Below are positions 1-9,787 of a DNA stretch of 15,611 nt, in pieces. The translations under genes were made by a program, and so were the position numbers. Position 1 is the stretch's first letter, and every line of letters starts with the position of its first letter. Source of the stretch: a bacterium (GTDB lineage Bacteria > Patescibacteriota > Patescibacteriia > CAIQCM01); the NCBI GenBank assembly GCA_023246535.1, contig JAHFIF010000016.1:1-15611 (forward strand), written 5' to 3'. Under the pieces are notes generated by a model that was not told the DNA's origin, searched no databases, and saw nothing but the letters and a program-made list of their open reading frames with translations.

Positions 1-93
1 AACCAAGCAGTGAAGAGGATTGACCTCACCAACAGCAACGTACCAACATGGCAAGACGGAGCGAATCCTGTAAAAATCGCCGCCTGCCAATAA
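1..93 (+). CDS. C-terminal fragment of an unidentified protein
   Basis: Frame 1 is open from the left edge to a TAA at 91-93 and encodes 30 residues ending in ...NPVKIAACQ. The start lies outside the window. I do not recognise the family. A strong rho-independent terminator begins 31 bases after the stop, which supports a real gene end. The gene converges on the giant minus-strand gene. The tail has a single Cys near its end and no hydrophobic anchor. The fragment is too short to assign a function. Confidence 0.5.
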   Translation, partial: NQAVKRIDLTNSNVPTWQDGANPVKIAACQ

Positions 94-123
94 CCAACAC
101 AAATCGGCGTAACCAGCCGCCGT

Positions 124-157
124 GACTCGGGAAAGCATCCCGGGTCTTTTTCTTTTT
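124..157 (+). terminator. Rho-independent terminator of the left-edge plus-strand gene
   Basis: Stem GACTCGGGA (124-132) pairs with TCCCGGGTC (138-146) over nine base pairs including one G-T wobble, around the 5-nt loop AAGCA. A T-rich tract, TTTTTCTTTTT, follows at 147-157. It lies 31 bases after the TAA at 91-93. Confidence 0.9.
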
Positions 158-192
158 CATACCAATATCCCAGCACGACGCCAGTTCGATAA

Positions 193-230
193 ATTAAAAA
201 CCATCCGGAGTCCGGATGGTTTTTAATTTT
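193..230. terminator. Bidirectional terminator between the convergent genes
   Basis: The 17-nt arms at 193-209 and 211-227 are perfect inverted repeats around a single central base (core CCATCCGGA/TCCGGATGG). The arms end in A/T runs, so each strand reads a GC-rich stem followed by a T tract. It lies 13 bases beyond the TAA (243-245) of the giant minus-strand gene. It can terminate that operon and back up the plus-strand terminator at 124-157. Confidence 0.85.
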
Positions 231-242
231 CTAACGAGATGC

Positions 243-3200
243 TTATGGCGCAACGACAACCTGCGGCATGGTGGCAACCGACTGGCTCGGCGTACCCCAG
301 TTGTCGATGATGGTAATGGTCGGCGTAAAGACGCAACCATTGGTTGCACCGGCGGCGGCGGCCAGCGAAGCGGCGCGGGTGGTTGAAAGAACCGTTCCCG
401 GATTGGTACAGGAGTAAACGTGGGTGTAGACGAACGGATCGGTCGTGCAGGCATCGGGCGAAACTTTTCCAAAACCGCTGCCGTCGCAGCCGCCTGCTTC
501 CGGCGAAATATGGTTCTTATAGAAGTTAACGTTGCCCGGTTCGACCGAAGTGGAAAAATCACCCCAATTGATGCGCACGGTGCGAATCGGCATATGGTCG
601 CTATCGGCTTGCGCATAGAACTTGAGCGAGGCGCGGACGCTGCCGGTACCAAAGACATAAGACGGCTGGCCGTTGATTGTAAGATGACTGGCATCAATAG
701 TCGGCGCGGGTAGCGTATTTGCCGTCGGCGAATACGGCTGCGCACCAGGTCCCGGAATGTCAAAGTTGTTGGTTGCGTCGTTAAACTGCCCAGACCAACC
801 TCTGGCAAAAAGCTGTTGCGCGTCGCCTTGGGACGAATACAATGTACCCTGGTTAAGCTGACAAGCACCCGTCTTGTCTGAACGCTGTTCATTAACATAG
901 CCGGGCGGCGAAGATGTGGTGAATGCACCCCATGGACTGCATTGATAACTAATTTTTGCTAAGCCTGGTGGAGTATTGACAATTCTTGGAGTGATAAAGA
1001 TTTGTTTTCCACCAAACACATAGTCATTTTTGGCATTCACAGAATTCGTATACGCAACCGGCGCAAAATCCTTTCCAGTTACCGGAGCAGCAAACGGGTC
1101 AGCGAACGGGTTTGAAGAACCGACATAGGTCGCCAAACCGCACATCCGCCCGTTGAGCGCGACGTCGAACGACTGTAAGTATACATAACCGCGCGAATCA
1201 TTATCTGTAGCATCAATTGTAACCCCCTGCACCCGGGACGGATTATTATCCGACAGACGCAGACTCACCCTAAACGTACCTTCGCCGCTGGAAACTTGCG
1301 ATGACCAATTATTGCCTGCGGTGAGCACGATATAAGCCACACCGTTGCTTGAGAAATTCTCATCATCGCTATTGCTATAACCACTGGATCGCAGATAACC
1401 GTAAGTACTGTCCGTAACGGATTCGAAATTACTCGGTAAACCAGCTGAGATATTCATTACCTTTTTCTTGCACGTACCTGATAAGTAATCGTTTCCATTT
1501 TGATTGGGGAGATACTGACAAAGACCGTCGTTTCCGTTTGATAAAAATTTAACGGTTATACGATCTATTTGACTCGTTAGGAGCACCTTTGGTTTAACAA
1601 GATCATAATCTACGGTCATTGTTCCAGAACCGTCATTCTTCCCATAGCGGTAAAATCCTATCAAGTCGTTTGGATACGGGTTCATGCGCGACGATCCAAT
1701 CCCTTTCGATCGCGGGCTTATGTTGGTCGGGTAGCATGGCGCCGAAGTACCACCAGAACCATCCAAACAACCGGAAGTTGTATTAACAGTAAGCATGTCG
1801 CCGGAAGCGCCTTCTTTGGACACTGTAAATTCGAGCGCAGGCGAGCTTAAGACCGGCAAACCAAAACCGTTAGACGACCCTCCAAAGAAGGTATGGGTCG
1901 AACCGACATAGTCAGTATCCTGAGGAACGGGCAACTTAGGCAATGGCGAAGGAACAGGTGTAGGAATCTTGGGGAAAATCACCTTATAGTCAGGTATTGT
2001 CGAGTAACTTAATACGTCTGCCCCGCTTAAGTTAACACCGTTGGTGGTGTAAGTCAGCTGTTCATTGCTTTCTTGCGCCGTATATTCAGTCTGATTAACG
2101 CTCAAATCATTTGCAGGAATACACGACAAACCGCTCGCGCAATCGGAATCACTGCTGCAAAACTGATTAATAGAACCCGTCACACCGCCAATTGTTCCAG
2201 CGGACGAACAGTCGGCAAGTGTATAAGCCGCACCGTTGGTTGCCGCAATATGCGCCTTGTCGTAACGGTCATAGTTAGCCGCCGGGATCCAACCAGTTGT
2301 GCGGCCATGATAGTCGTAATCGCTGTACGGAGAGTAACCGGTTGCACCGCTGCCGTTATAGCTACCACACCAAGAACCGGCAAAAGTGGCAGCATTTTCC
2401 TCATGTCCGTAACCAGCATCTTGCTGATTGTGGTTTGCACCCTGTCTTTCAAAGTAATCGCAGAAAGGTTTGGCGTGTGACACGTAGTCATTACACTGAC
2501 TAAGCAAGCGCTGGCAGTACGGATCGTTCGGATTTACTTTTGTTGAAGCCGGGTTAACTGAGGTATCCGTCACCTGACAACCGGGAACCGCCTGGGTCAT
2601 TAAACTGCAGTTGATATTGTCTACCCCTATGGTATTTGAATTGCCACTACCCGTGCAATATTGATGTATCAACGCATCGCAATAGGTCGTTTGACTTGCT
2701 TCGCAAGGTTGACCATTGCATGTCTGGAAACAACCATTATTATGATGAATGGTATATCCGCCGCCGGCGGCCGGGATGGACTGAACATTTTCATAATTGA
2801 AAGGTGTTGCCGAATGGTAGTCCAGGTTAACATTCTGCAAAAGCGTGCAGATCGGGATAGTTTTCGGTCCGTTAGCGCAATCGCGCGGCTGGCAATATTT
2901 AGCAGGGGCCGTGCAATAACGTTCTTGATTTATCTTCGGGATAAAAGCAGCCGTTAAGAATTGGTTTGATGTATCCTGCCCCTGAACCGCACCAACTGGC
3001 AGCCAAGTTATACAAGCATTGCTGTCGGAAGTACCGTTAACCTGCAATGTCTTGTCATGTTCCAAACAGTAACCTTTTTGACCGAGCAACGAATCAACTT
3101 TTGTAAACGGCGTACATTCGCCAGTGCTTGCACCACTGTCGCAGGAAAGATTCAAATTATCGGATGATTCATCACGATTACCGGTGGCCAATGGATTACA

Positions 3201-6200
3201 GGCCTGACCATCATATTTTCCACCAGAACAGATAGCATCGTAGATTTGACCTTTGGTACCATCACTATTCGTACCTGTTTCGGCATCGGCAGGGTAATAA
3301 CGTGTTCCAACCGTGCCGTAGACGGCCTTGCGATAACTGCATTCACAATCTGCACCCTCGCATACGTTAGCGGCGCTATATCCGGAAAGACGCGAACCGG
3401 ATGTCGGGCTGGTCGGGTCGCCGTTGGTTAATACCGAACGCGGGAACGGTGAATCAGCTTCAGGATAAGCTTCGCACGACTGATCGACGTGTTTGTTGCC
3501 GTCGACAGTCAATAAGTACGGCGCGGCGTCACTTTGCTTATTCGTAGCAACCGGAAGATGATCCGGAAGCGAGAAGCCCGAAAAATCATTGCCCGATGAG
3601 GTCACGTTTCGTTTGGCGTAGTTTGCCGAATTCAAAATGGCGGGCGCGGAAGTGTCGAGCTGGCCCCAAGTGAGACAGCGGCCGTCGGCGCCTTTTTTAA
3701 TGCATGAACCGACGCTTAAACAGCGGGTCGTGTCGCGTCCGGTCGTCGGATCGGTCGCCGTCTGTTCGGTATTGCACTCCAACCACTCGGAACAAACGCG
3801 GTCGCGAGTAACCTTGAGGATGATATTGGAGTCATTGGCGCCCGGCGTGCTCACCGGCGGCACCAAAGCAAAACCCTTAGCCTCGCTGGCCTTATAAGTC
3901 GCCACGGTGTCGTAATTCTTCTGCGGATTATCGGTCTGATTCAAGAGCAAGCAGCCCTTCTTTTGCGAAACCTGCAAGCCGCCCTGGTCGCTGCAGGCCG
4001 CGGTCGCGTCGGTTATCTTTGAATCGTTCAAGTAGTAGAACGGACGACCGCTCGCGAATTCAACGGAGCACTTGGTGCCGGTCACGGCACCGGTCGACGG
4101 ATCGATCGCGCACCACAAACCGCCGCAGACCGTTTGGTTGAGCGTATACTGGCAAGTCGTGCCAACCGCCGCCGGAGAAATAACCTTCCCGGGGTCGGCA
4201 TGATCGGTAAATTCGGTGCAAGATGCTTGTTCGGTCGGACAAACGCCGGCAAAATTATCCGGCCCGAATTTGGTGTCCAGGTTCTTCCAAATACCCATCG
4301 AGGTGCCGCCGATCACGAAACTCGGGTCGCACGGAACGTTTTTGCCTTTTTTGAACCAGCCGGAAACAGTGTTTCCATTATACGTGGTCTTGTCTTTGTA
4401 TTCGCACAGTGCATCGCCCGGATCCTTAAAGTAAGACTTGTTCCCGGACGGCGTTACCCATTCGGTGCAGCTCACCGCGTCTTGCGTGCAAAGCTGGGTC
4501 TTCAGGTTGTCCGGATTGATGATCTTGTAGACCGTCTTGCCATTGACCTTCCACGGCACGCGGTGCGCGCTGGCATCCAAGGTATTCAGGTCGTTATCGC
4601 CCAACGCCGTACAGCCGACGCTGGCGGCATCGCACGAATGGTTTCCGTCGTTGATCAAGTATTCGGTCGAGTCGGGCGGCACGACAAAGGTATCGGCTGC
4701 GGCCGTAATTTGGTAAATGCCCGTGGTCGTGAGCTGATTCGCTCCGCCGTCAAAGTTAAAGCGGCAAGACGTTTCGCCCGGGGACACCGAACAAACAGTT
4801 TGATTGTTGAACAAGCAATCGCGGGAATTATTAAGGTCAACCGCGGTCGTCAGCGTACAAACGGCGTTCTCAAAGGAGGCGAACGGCGTGGCCGTCCCCT
4901 GCGTGTCGGTGAACGCTTCGCAACCGACGGCGGCGGCGCGGCACAAATGATCGAACGATTTTAGATTGACCTGCGTGCTCGCGGCCTGGCTCGCGTACTG
5001 GGCGCAATTAAGCTGCGCTTGCGGCAGGCTTTGGCCGGCCGAGGTTTGGTCGCAAACCGCCGGCGTTTTCCACGAACCGGTAACCAGGGCAAATTGATTT
5101 TGCGTTTCGCGAAGCGCCACGTTGTCAAAATAAACGCTGCCGCTGTTCGCGCCCAAAACCAAGGTATCGGCCGCATCCGGCGCCCAGGCCGCAATGACCG
5201 GACCCAGTTCATAACGCTGCCACTCGGACGAAAGCTGGATTGAAACTTTATTGGCCGAATCGCCGGCAAAATAATTGGCGTTTGCGGCCGTTTGCGCCGT
5301 TGTTAAATTCCTTGCGTTAAGATACGCGACAAGCTTGCCCGTGCCCTTGGCCCAAACGACCAAAGTGTATGAACGCCCTTGGTGCAAAATCGAACTCGCC
5401 GTCGAGAAGACATCAACTAACGAACGGCTGGCCGTGGCATTGGCCACGGTATAAGAATGCTGGCCGACGGACGTTGATTCGCTGGAAACCGCGCCGTTGC
5501 TCCAGTTGTCGAGATTGCCGTTCTCAAAATCGGAAGTAAACAGGGTTTGGACGTTATTCCCCTGGTTCCCGGTAAAGGCGCGGCAGCCGTTAACCGAAGC
5601 GGGACAGCTGGTGCTTTGCGAAGGCAGGACAAAATAATCGCAGGTTTTTGTACCGTCATCCCAAATGCCGCCGGAGCCCGTGCACTCGAAGGTTGAGGAC
5701 AAAGTTTTGCGGAATGATTTGCAGTCGGTGGTGGCCGTGATGGTGGCGGAAAGCAAACGGTAGAAAATATTTCCGTCAGCGTCAATGAACTCGCGGCAGT
5801 CCGGGTTCTTAACCGCACCGTTCGTGCCGTTATAAATATCCTTTGTACAATTGGCCACCACAGTCCCCCTGAGATAAACCGGTCCGGGCGGATTGGGGTT
5901 AGGTCCGGGCGTGGCGGACAGGACAAAGGTCGCGGCCGTATTCGGCACCGTCACCATTGTATTATCGGCGGCGACGACGTTAACCAAAACATACGACTTA
6001 AGCTGGTAGCCGGAGGTGTCCGACCCTTCCCATGTAAAGTAGTTGCCATCGCTCGCGGCGTCCGGTTGGCGGCAAGAGCGAACGTAAGTGTAATAAGACT
6101 TGCTTTCGCCGCCATTGGCCGAGGCCGCCAGGTCGGTGAATTCATCGCAACCAACCTGCGCCATGTCGCAAGAACGGGCGGTTGAAGGAATAAAGTAAAG

Positions 6201-9086
6201 CGGGAAGCGCGGATCGTTCCAGCGGGTCGGTTCTTGCTTAAAGGTGGAATAGCCGACGCATTGATTCGGACAAGAATCGTTGGATGAGGTAACCGCCGTT
6301 ATAACCGTTCCGCCGGTGGTCGGCGTAAAGGCGTCGCAGCCGACTTCGGACTGGCGGCAAACTTTGGCATACGGGGCGCAGGCGGCCGAATCGGTCGCTT
6401 CGCCGGTGCAGTGCAAGTAATCAGGCGGAGTTTTAATGTCAACGTTCAATCCGGATTTATCCGCGCCGCCAATATGGAAGACCGTGGCGGTAGAGCCTTT
6501 TTCCAATTGGAACGCATCAAGATAATAAGGCGCGCCGATCACCGGCATAAACAGCCCGAAATAGTGCGCATTTTCCGGCGTGGCAAACGTCACCGCATAA
6601 CGCTCATAGCCGGCAGCCAACGGGAAGCGCATATCAATCTGACCATGGGCATTTTCAGGACCCCAATCGCCGCCGGAGTTGACCGGACAGGTAATGCTGC
6701 CGTTCGTCGCCGTCGTCGTGCAGGTCGGCACATACGACGAAAGCGAGAGATCCTGCACACAGGTCGGCTTTGGCGATTGGTCGGATGGATAAGACGGGCA
6801 AGGTATGTCCGTCGGTCCGAGACCTAATCCGAACGGACGATCAAAAAGCTTGATCCGCGCTTCGCCGACCTGATTGCCGGCGCCGGCGCTTTTTGCGTAA
6901 AACGAAAACGTATACATCTGATTGGGCTCGATCCCGACGTTGACCGTGTTATTCAAGTTATGATACCCGCCCAATGAAAGCGCGCCCGCGTTCAAATAGC
7001 TGGCCATGCCGTCAAATGACGAAACCCCGTCGACTAGATATTGCGACGCATTGCCAAGATCGCCCTCCCAATCCTTGGTCCAGCTGTCGGCCATTCCGGC
7101 CACGGTCGTTGTTTCCAAGCTCGGGTTGGGAATAATGTTGGCGGTCGAGGCGGTCTTGACCGCGTTAAGCGCGCGGCAACCGGCCGACGATGCGTCGCAG
7201 TCCGGCGCCTGGCTGTTGAGGTAAACGGACGGCTGCCCATTGGCAAAATTTCCACTGGCATCCCCGACGGCGACAAACGGACGGCAACCGGCGTTCGTCG
7301 CGTCGCATTTTCCGTAATCAACAGTGTTCTTCAAAACCGAAAGGTCCTTTCCCTTGGGATTGGTAAAGGTGTCGCAGCTCGCGTATTGTGCCGGACAAGA
7401 AGTCGCGGCAATCTGCCAAACGCCGCGCTCGCGGGTGCAGTAACCGTAACCGCCGGTACAATTGGCATTGCCATCCTCGGAAATGCAGGACGGCGCATCA
7501 ACGCAAACTTGCCCGCGCTCAGCGGTATTCGCGGCGGCGAGCGTTTGGCCATACACCTGCGCCTTGCATTGGGTGACCGGCAATTTAAGAATCCAGTCAG
7601 GATCGACCAAATGGCAAAGCGGGTGCGTGCTGTCGAGCTGCCCGCCGGGGCTGCAATCATTAAAGGCATCCATGGCGTTTTGCAACGTAATCGGGTTGGG
7701 CATAGCCGCCGCAGCCTCGGCCGCCAATTCCCAACCGACGGGGATGATCCGCATGCGGCGCAACTTTACCAAATTGGAATAGCAAAAACCCTTGGTATAA
7801 CAATTTGGATCGCTATTGCGGGTATCGTTCGGCGGAATAAGCTGCCAATCGCCATGGAGCATGCCCGGCTTTTTAACGGCGTCGGCGACCGACAAATACC
7901 CGTCATCCTGGGCGGAAAGCGCGCTGACAAAACCCTGATCCATGACGCAATTCCAAATCCCCCTCGCTTCTTTGCTCGGGCACGAACTCAGATCGCCCAG
8001 CGGGCTGTAATCGTCGATCTGGTTAACCGGCGGCGTGAAGATGGCGGCAAAATATGCCGAAGCCAAAGCGGCGTCGGTCGTACCGGATGCCGACCCGGCC
8101 GAAGCCGTCTCGTTGACCAGCCCTTTGCAAAGATTGAAATTCTTTCCTTCGGAACTGGCGCAAAGCAGATCCTTCCCGGTCAGCACCCCGCCCTTCAAAT
8201 ACTTGTCGATCGCCTTGCTCATCAAGGTCGAGGTGAATATTTTAAGCGCGTTGGTACCAACCGCCGCCCACAGATCCATGTTATTGATCGCCACCTGTTT
8301 TTTGAGCGCGTCAGCTTTTTCCTGCTCGTTCTTCGGCGTTTTGGCGACGTCTTCGATCATGCTGGCCGGCGTTTTGACATTGCCGGAAATTTTGTCGGTC
8401 AACGGCTTGAACGGGCTGGTTGAGCGCTGTTTTTCCTCGGCGGCTGTCTTGTTGAGCGCCTGGTTCACGACGGCATACTGCGTATTTAAAGCGACGGAGA
8501 GCCCGGAGGTTCCCATTTCAAAATTCACCTTCATGCCGGACAAAAACTGCCCTGACTGAATATTGCTCTTGGTTTGCTCGTATGATTTATAAGCCTGCGC
8601 CGCGGTACAGTTGGGCTTGGGCGCGTAGAGCCTGGCAATGCCGAGCTTGATGCGCAAGTCGAGGCTGAGATTGAGCGGCGCGCAAATGCCAAAACCAAGA
8701 TACTTGGTCGACAGCGTGTTGATCGAGTCGGAAACCGAATCGGCCAGGATGTTGTCATGCCAATTATTCCAACCGGTGATATAAGCGAGCGGGCTTTTGC
8801 CGTTGCCGCCGGAAACAATGTAAGTGGCGGCGTTGGCGGCGATCCGCTGCGCCGCCGTGTCGGAAGCGGTCAGCACCGCGTTGGTCATCGAGTATTTGAG
8901 CGCGTTCAAAACCGCATTCTTTATTTTGGTCAAAATGCTTTCGACCTGCTTGGGGACGTCGGCGACCGTGGTGGAGGCGGTCGCCATTTGCGCTTCAACG
9001 CGCACCGGAACGAGCGACATCGCGCCAAAGATCATGAATCCTACTACGAGAACCGCGGCTGATAATTTTCTAAAATTATTATTCAT
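243..9086 (-). CDS. Giant secreted cysteine-rich surface protein (2947 aa)
   Basis: Uncharacterised giant extracellular protein. Residues 1-33 look like a Sec signal peptide: basic start, hydrophobic core AAVLVVGFMIFGAMSL, likely cleavage after VEA. Residues about 35-330 are Ala-rich and probably helical. From about 560 to 1620 the motif C-x6-C-x2-[F/L/W] recurs ten times. Two carbohydrate-binding-like beta-sandwich segments start with PNPSLE (about 650-870) and DFENGNLDNW (about 1180-1325) and end in YLDAFQLEKG and VYFDNVALRE. A Pro-rich linker lies near 2370-2390 and a PKD-like segment (INWGDFS...THVYSC) near 2820-2895. I counted roughly 108 Cys by hand, implying extensive disulfides. No LPXTG or C-terminal membrane anchor is visible. 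The start ATG has no clear Shine-Dalgarno and lies 12 bases after the upstream stop, suggesting translational coupling. The family resembles giant proteins I associate with Patescibacteria. Adhesion or envelope function is inference. Confidence 0.85.
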   Translation of the reverse strand: MNNNFRKLSAAVLVVGFMIFGAMSLVPVRVEAQMATASTTVADVPKQVESILTKIKNAVLNALKYSMTNAVLTASDTAAQRIAANAATYIVSGGNGKSPLAYITGWNNWHDNILADSVSDSINTLSTKYLGFGICAPLNLSLDLRIKLGIARLYAPKPNCTAAQAYKSYEQTKSNIQSGQFLSGMKVNFEMGTSGLSVALNTQYAVVNQALNKTAAEEKQRSTSPFKPLTDKISGNVKTPASMIEDVAKTPKNEQEKADALKKQVAINNMDLWAAVGTNALKIFTSTLMSKAIDKYLKGGVLTGKDLLCASSEGKNFNLCKGLVNETASAGSASGTTDAALASAYFAAIFTPPVNQIDDYSPLGDLSSCPSKEARGIWNCVMDQGFVSALSAQDDGYLSVADAVKKPGMLHGDWQLIPPNDTRNSDPNCYTKGFCYSNLVKLRRMRIIPVGWELAAEAAAAMPNPITLQNAMDAFNDCSPGGQLDSTHPLCHLVDPDWILKLPVTQCKAQVYGQTLAAANTAERGQVCVDAPSCISEDGNANCTGGYGYCTRERGVWQIAATSCPAQYASCDTFTNPKGKDLSVLKNTVDYGKCDATNAGCRPFVAVGDASGNFANGQPSVYLNSQAPDCDASSAGCRALNAVKTASTANIIPNPSLETTTVAGMADSWTKDWEGDLGNASQYLVDGVSSFDGMASYLNAGALSLGGYHNLNNTVNVGIEPNQMYTFSFYAKSAGAGNQVGEARIKLFDRPFGLGLGPTDIPCPSYPSDQSPKPTCVQDLSLSSYVPTCTTTATNGSITCPVNSGGDWGPENAHGQIDMRFPLAAGYERYAVTFATPENAHYFGLFMPVIGAPYYLDAFQLEKGSTATVFHIGGADKSGLNVDIKTPPDYLHCTGEATDSAACAPYAKVCRQSEVGCDAFTPTTGGTVITAVTSSNDSCPNQCVGYSTFKQEPTRWNDPRFPLYFIPSTARSCDMAQVGCDEFTDLAASANGGESKSYYTYVRSCRQPDAASDGNYFTWEGSDTSGYQLKSYVLVNVVAADNTMVTVPNTAATFVLSATPGPNPNPPGPVYLRGTVVANCTKDIYNGTNGAVKNPDCREFIDADGNIFYRLLSATITATTDCKSFRKTLSSTFECTGSGGIWDDGTKTCDYFVLPSQSTSCPASVNGCRAFTGNQGNNVQTLFTSDFENGNLDNWSNGAVSSESTSVGQHSYTVANATASRSLVDVFSTASSILHQGRSYTLVVWAKGTGKLVAYLNARNLTTAQTAANANYFAGDSANKVSIQLSSEWQRYELGPVIAAWAPDAADTLVLGANSGSVYFDNVALRETQNQFALVTGSWKTPAVCDQTSAGQSLPQAQLNCAQYASQAASTQVNLKSFDHLCRAAAVGCEAFTDTQGTATPFASFENAVCTLTTAVDLNNSRDCLFNNQTVCSVSPGETSCRFNFDGGANQLTTTGIYQITAAADTFVVPPDSTEYLINDGNHSCDAASVGCTALGDNDLNTLDASAHRVPWKVNGKTVYKIINPDNLKTQLCTQDAVSCTEWVTPSGNKSYFKDPGDALCEYKDKTTYNGNTVSGWFKKGKNVPCDPSFVIGGTSMGIWKNLDTKFGPDNFAGVCPTEQASCTEFTDHADPGKVISPAAVGTTCQYTLNQTVCGGLWCAIDPSTGAVTGTKCSVEFASGRPFYYLNDSKITDATAACSDQGGLQVSQKKGCLLLNQTDNPQKNYDTVATYKASEAKGFALVPPVSTPGANDSNIILKVTRDRVCSEWLECNTEQTATDPTTGRDTTRCLSVGSCIKKGADGRCLTWGQLDTSAPAILNSANYAKRNVTSSGNDFSGFSLPDHLPVATNKQSDAAPYLLTVDGNKHVDQSCEAYPEADSPFPRSVLTNGDPTSPTSGSRLSGYSAANVCEGADCECSYRKAVYGTVGTRYYPADAETGTNSDGTKGQIYDAICSGGKYDGQACNPLATGNRDESSDNLNLSCDSGASTGECTPFTKVDSLLGQKGYCLEHDKTLQVNGTSDSNACITWLPVGAVQGQDTSNQFLTAAFIPKINQERYCTAPAKYCQPRDCANGPKTIPICTLLQNVNLDYHSATPFNYENVQSIPAAGGGYTIHHNNGCFQTCNGQPCEASQTTYCDALIHQYCTGSGNSNTIGVDNINCSLMTQAVPGCQVTDTSVNPASTKVNPNDPYCQRLLSQCNDYVSHAKPFCDYFERQGANHNQQDAGYGHEENAATFAGSWCGSYNGSGATGYSPYSDYDYHGRTTGWIPAANYDRYDKAHIAATNGAAYTLADCSSAGTIGGVTGSINQFCSSDSDCASGLSCIPANDLSVNQTEYTAQESNEQLTYTTNGVNLSGADVLSYSTIPDYKVIFPKIPTPVPSPLPKLPVPQDTDYVGSTHTFFGGSSNGFGLPVLSSPALEFTVSKEGASGDMLTVNTTSGCLDGSGGTSAPCYPTNISPRSKGIGSSRMNPYPNDLIGFYRYGKNDGSGTMTVDYDLVKPKVLLTSQIDRITVKFLSNGNDGLCQYLPNQNGNDYLSGTCKKKVMNISAGLPSNFESVTDSTYGYLRSSGYSNSDDENFSSNGVAYIVLTAGNNWSSQVSSGEGTFRVSLRLSDNNPSRVQGVTIDATDNDSRGYVYLQSFDVALNGRMCGLATYVGSSNPFADPFAAPVTGKDFAPVAYTNSVNAKNDYVFGGKQIFITPRIVNTPPGLAKISYQCSPWGAFTTSSPPGYVNEQRSDKTGACQLNQGTLYSSQGDAQQLFARGWSGQFNDATNNFDIPGPGAQPYSPTANTLPAPTIDASHLTINGQPSYVFGTGSVRASLKFYAQADSDHMPIRTVRINWGDFSTSVEPGNVNFYKNHISPEAGGCDGSGFGKVSPDACTTDPFVYTHVYSCTNPGTVLSTTRAASLAAAAGATNGCVFTPTITIIDNWGTPSQSVATMPQVVVAP

Positions 9087-9098
9087 GTCGGTCGCAGG

Positions 9099-9764
9099 TT
9101 ATTGATTGACGTCGAGATTGGGCATTGAACCGTTAACGGTCTTTGCGGATTCATTATACATCTGAACGAGCGTTTGGTCATCGAGTGAATTGAGCACGTC
9201 GTCCGTCAAACCCTGAGCCTTGAGCAAAGCGCGAATTTGCGCCGCATCGGCCACGCCCGCGGTCGGAATAGAGCCGGTGCCAACGGCGGGAGCATTGGCA
9301 TTCGTGCCGCCGCCCGTCCCCGATTGATAGGCGTTCATCAATTGATCCAAGGTTTCGGCATCGGAAGCGCCGGTGGCGTTTGGCGAAGCCGAGGCATTAA
9401 CCGGCGACGGCGTGCCGCAATCCTGTCCCTGGGGACAATTGGGGTCGGTTCCATTCTTCACCTCCGTGCCGTCGGGAATGCCGTCGGAATCGGAATCTTT
9501 GATATACGGCGAAGTGTGATACATGTAAATTTCATCGTAATCGGAAAGGCCGTCGCCGTCGGTATCTTTAGCTTTGAGCGCGGCCGTGGCGGCGGCGGTA
9601 TTTCCCCCGTTGACGGCGTCGGAAAATTGCTGGGTGGCGGACAGATCAACCTTGAGCGGATTAAAAATACTTTGACTGGTGCTCATCACGCCCAAAACCA
9701 GCGCCGAGGCGCCAATGAGCGTAAAAAGGATAATTGCCATGGGACGAGACGATCCGCTGCGCAT
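9099..9764 (-). CDS. Membrane-anchored thrombospondin type 3-like calcium-binding protein (221 aa)
   Basis: One N-terminal membrane segment (about residues 9-28, AIILFTLIGASALVLGVM) follows a short basic start, so the rest is probably extracellular. Two TSP3-type calcium loops are clear: D67-x-D-x-D-G-L-S-D75 and D90-x-D-x-D-G-I-P-D98, followed by NGTDPNCPQGQDC with two Cys. A low-complexity Ser/Ala/Asn/Gly/Thr linker (about 120-170) leads to a small C-terminal helical region containing QIRALLKAQGLTDDVLNSL. The first ATG was chosen because TAGGA lies just upstream (short spacing) and a strong promoter sits 23 bases before it. It is first in an operon with the giant Cys-rich protein, 12 bases downstream, so the two may act together at the surface. 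The exact role is unknown. Confidence 0.85.
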   Translation of the reverse strand: MRSGSSRPMAIILFTLIGASALVLGVMSTSQSIFNPLKVDLSATQQFSDAVNGGNTAAATAALKAKDTDGDGLSDYDEIYMYHTSPYIKDSDSDGIPDGTEVKNGTDPNCPQGQDCGTPSPVNASASPNATGASDAETLDQLMNAYQSGTGGGTNANAPAVGTGSIPTAGVADAAQIRALLKAQGLTDDVLNSLDDQTLVQMYNESAKTVNGSMPNLDVNQ

Positions 9765-9787
9765 ATTCCTAGAAAGGCTAGAGAGAA

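Noticed and set aside
7041..8423. 460-codon plus-strand open frame opposite the giant gene
   Set aside because: It is antisense to a coherent signal-peptide-bearing protein, is Arg/Gly-rich in the way of GC-rich antisense frames, and has no recognisable motif. Other plus-strand frames (for example 4134-4964 and 9237-10055) were dropped for the same reason.
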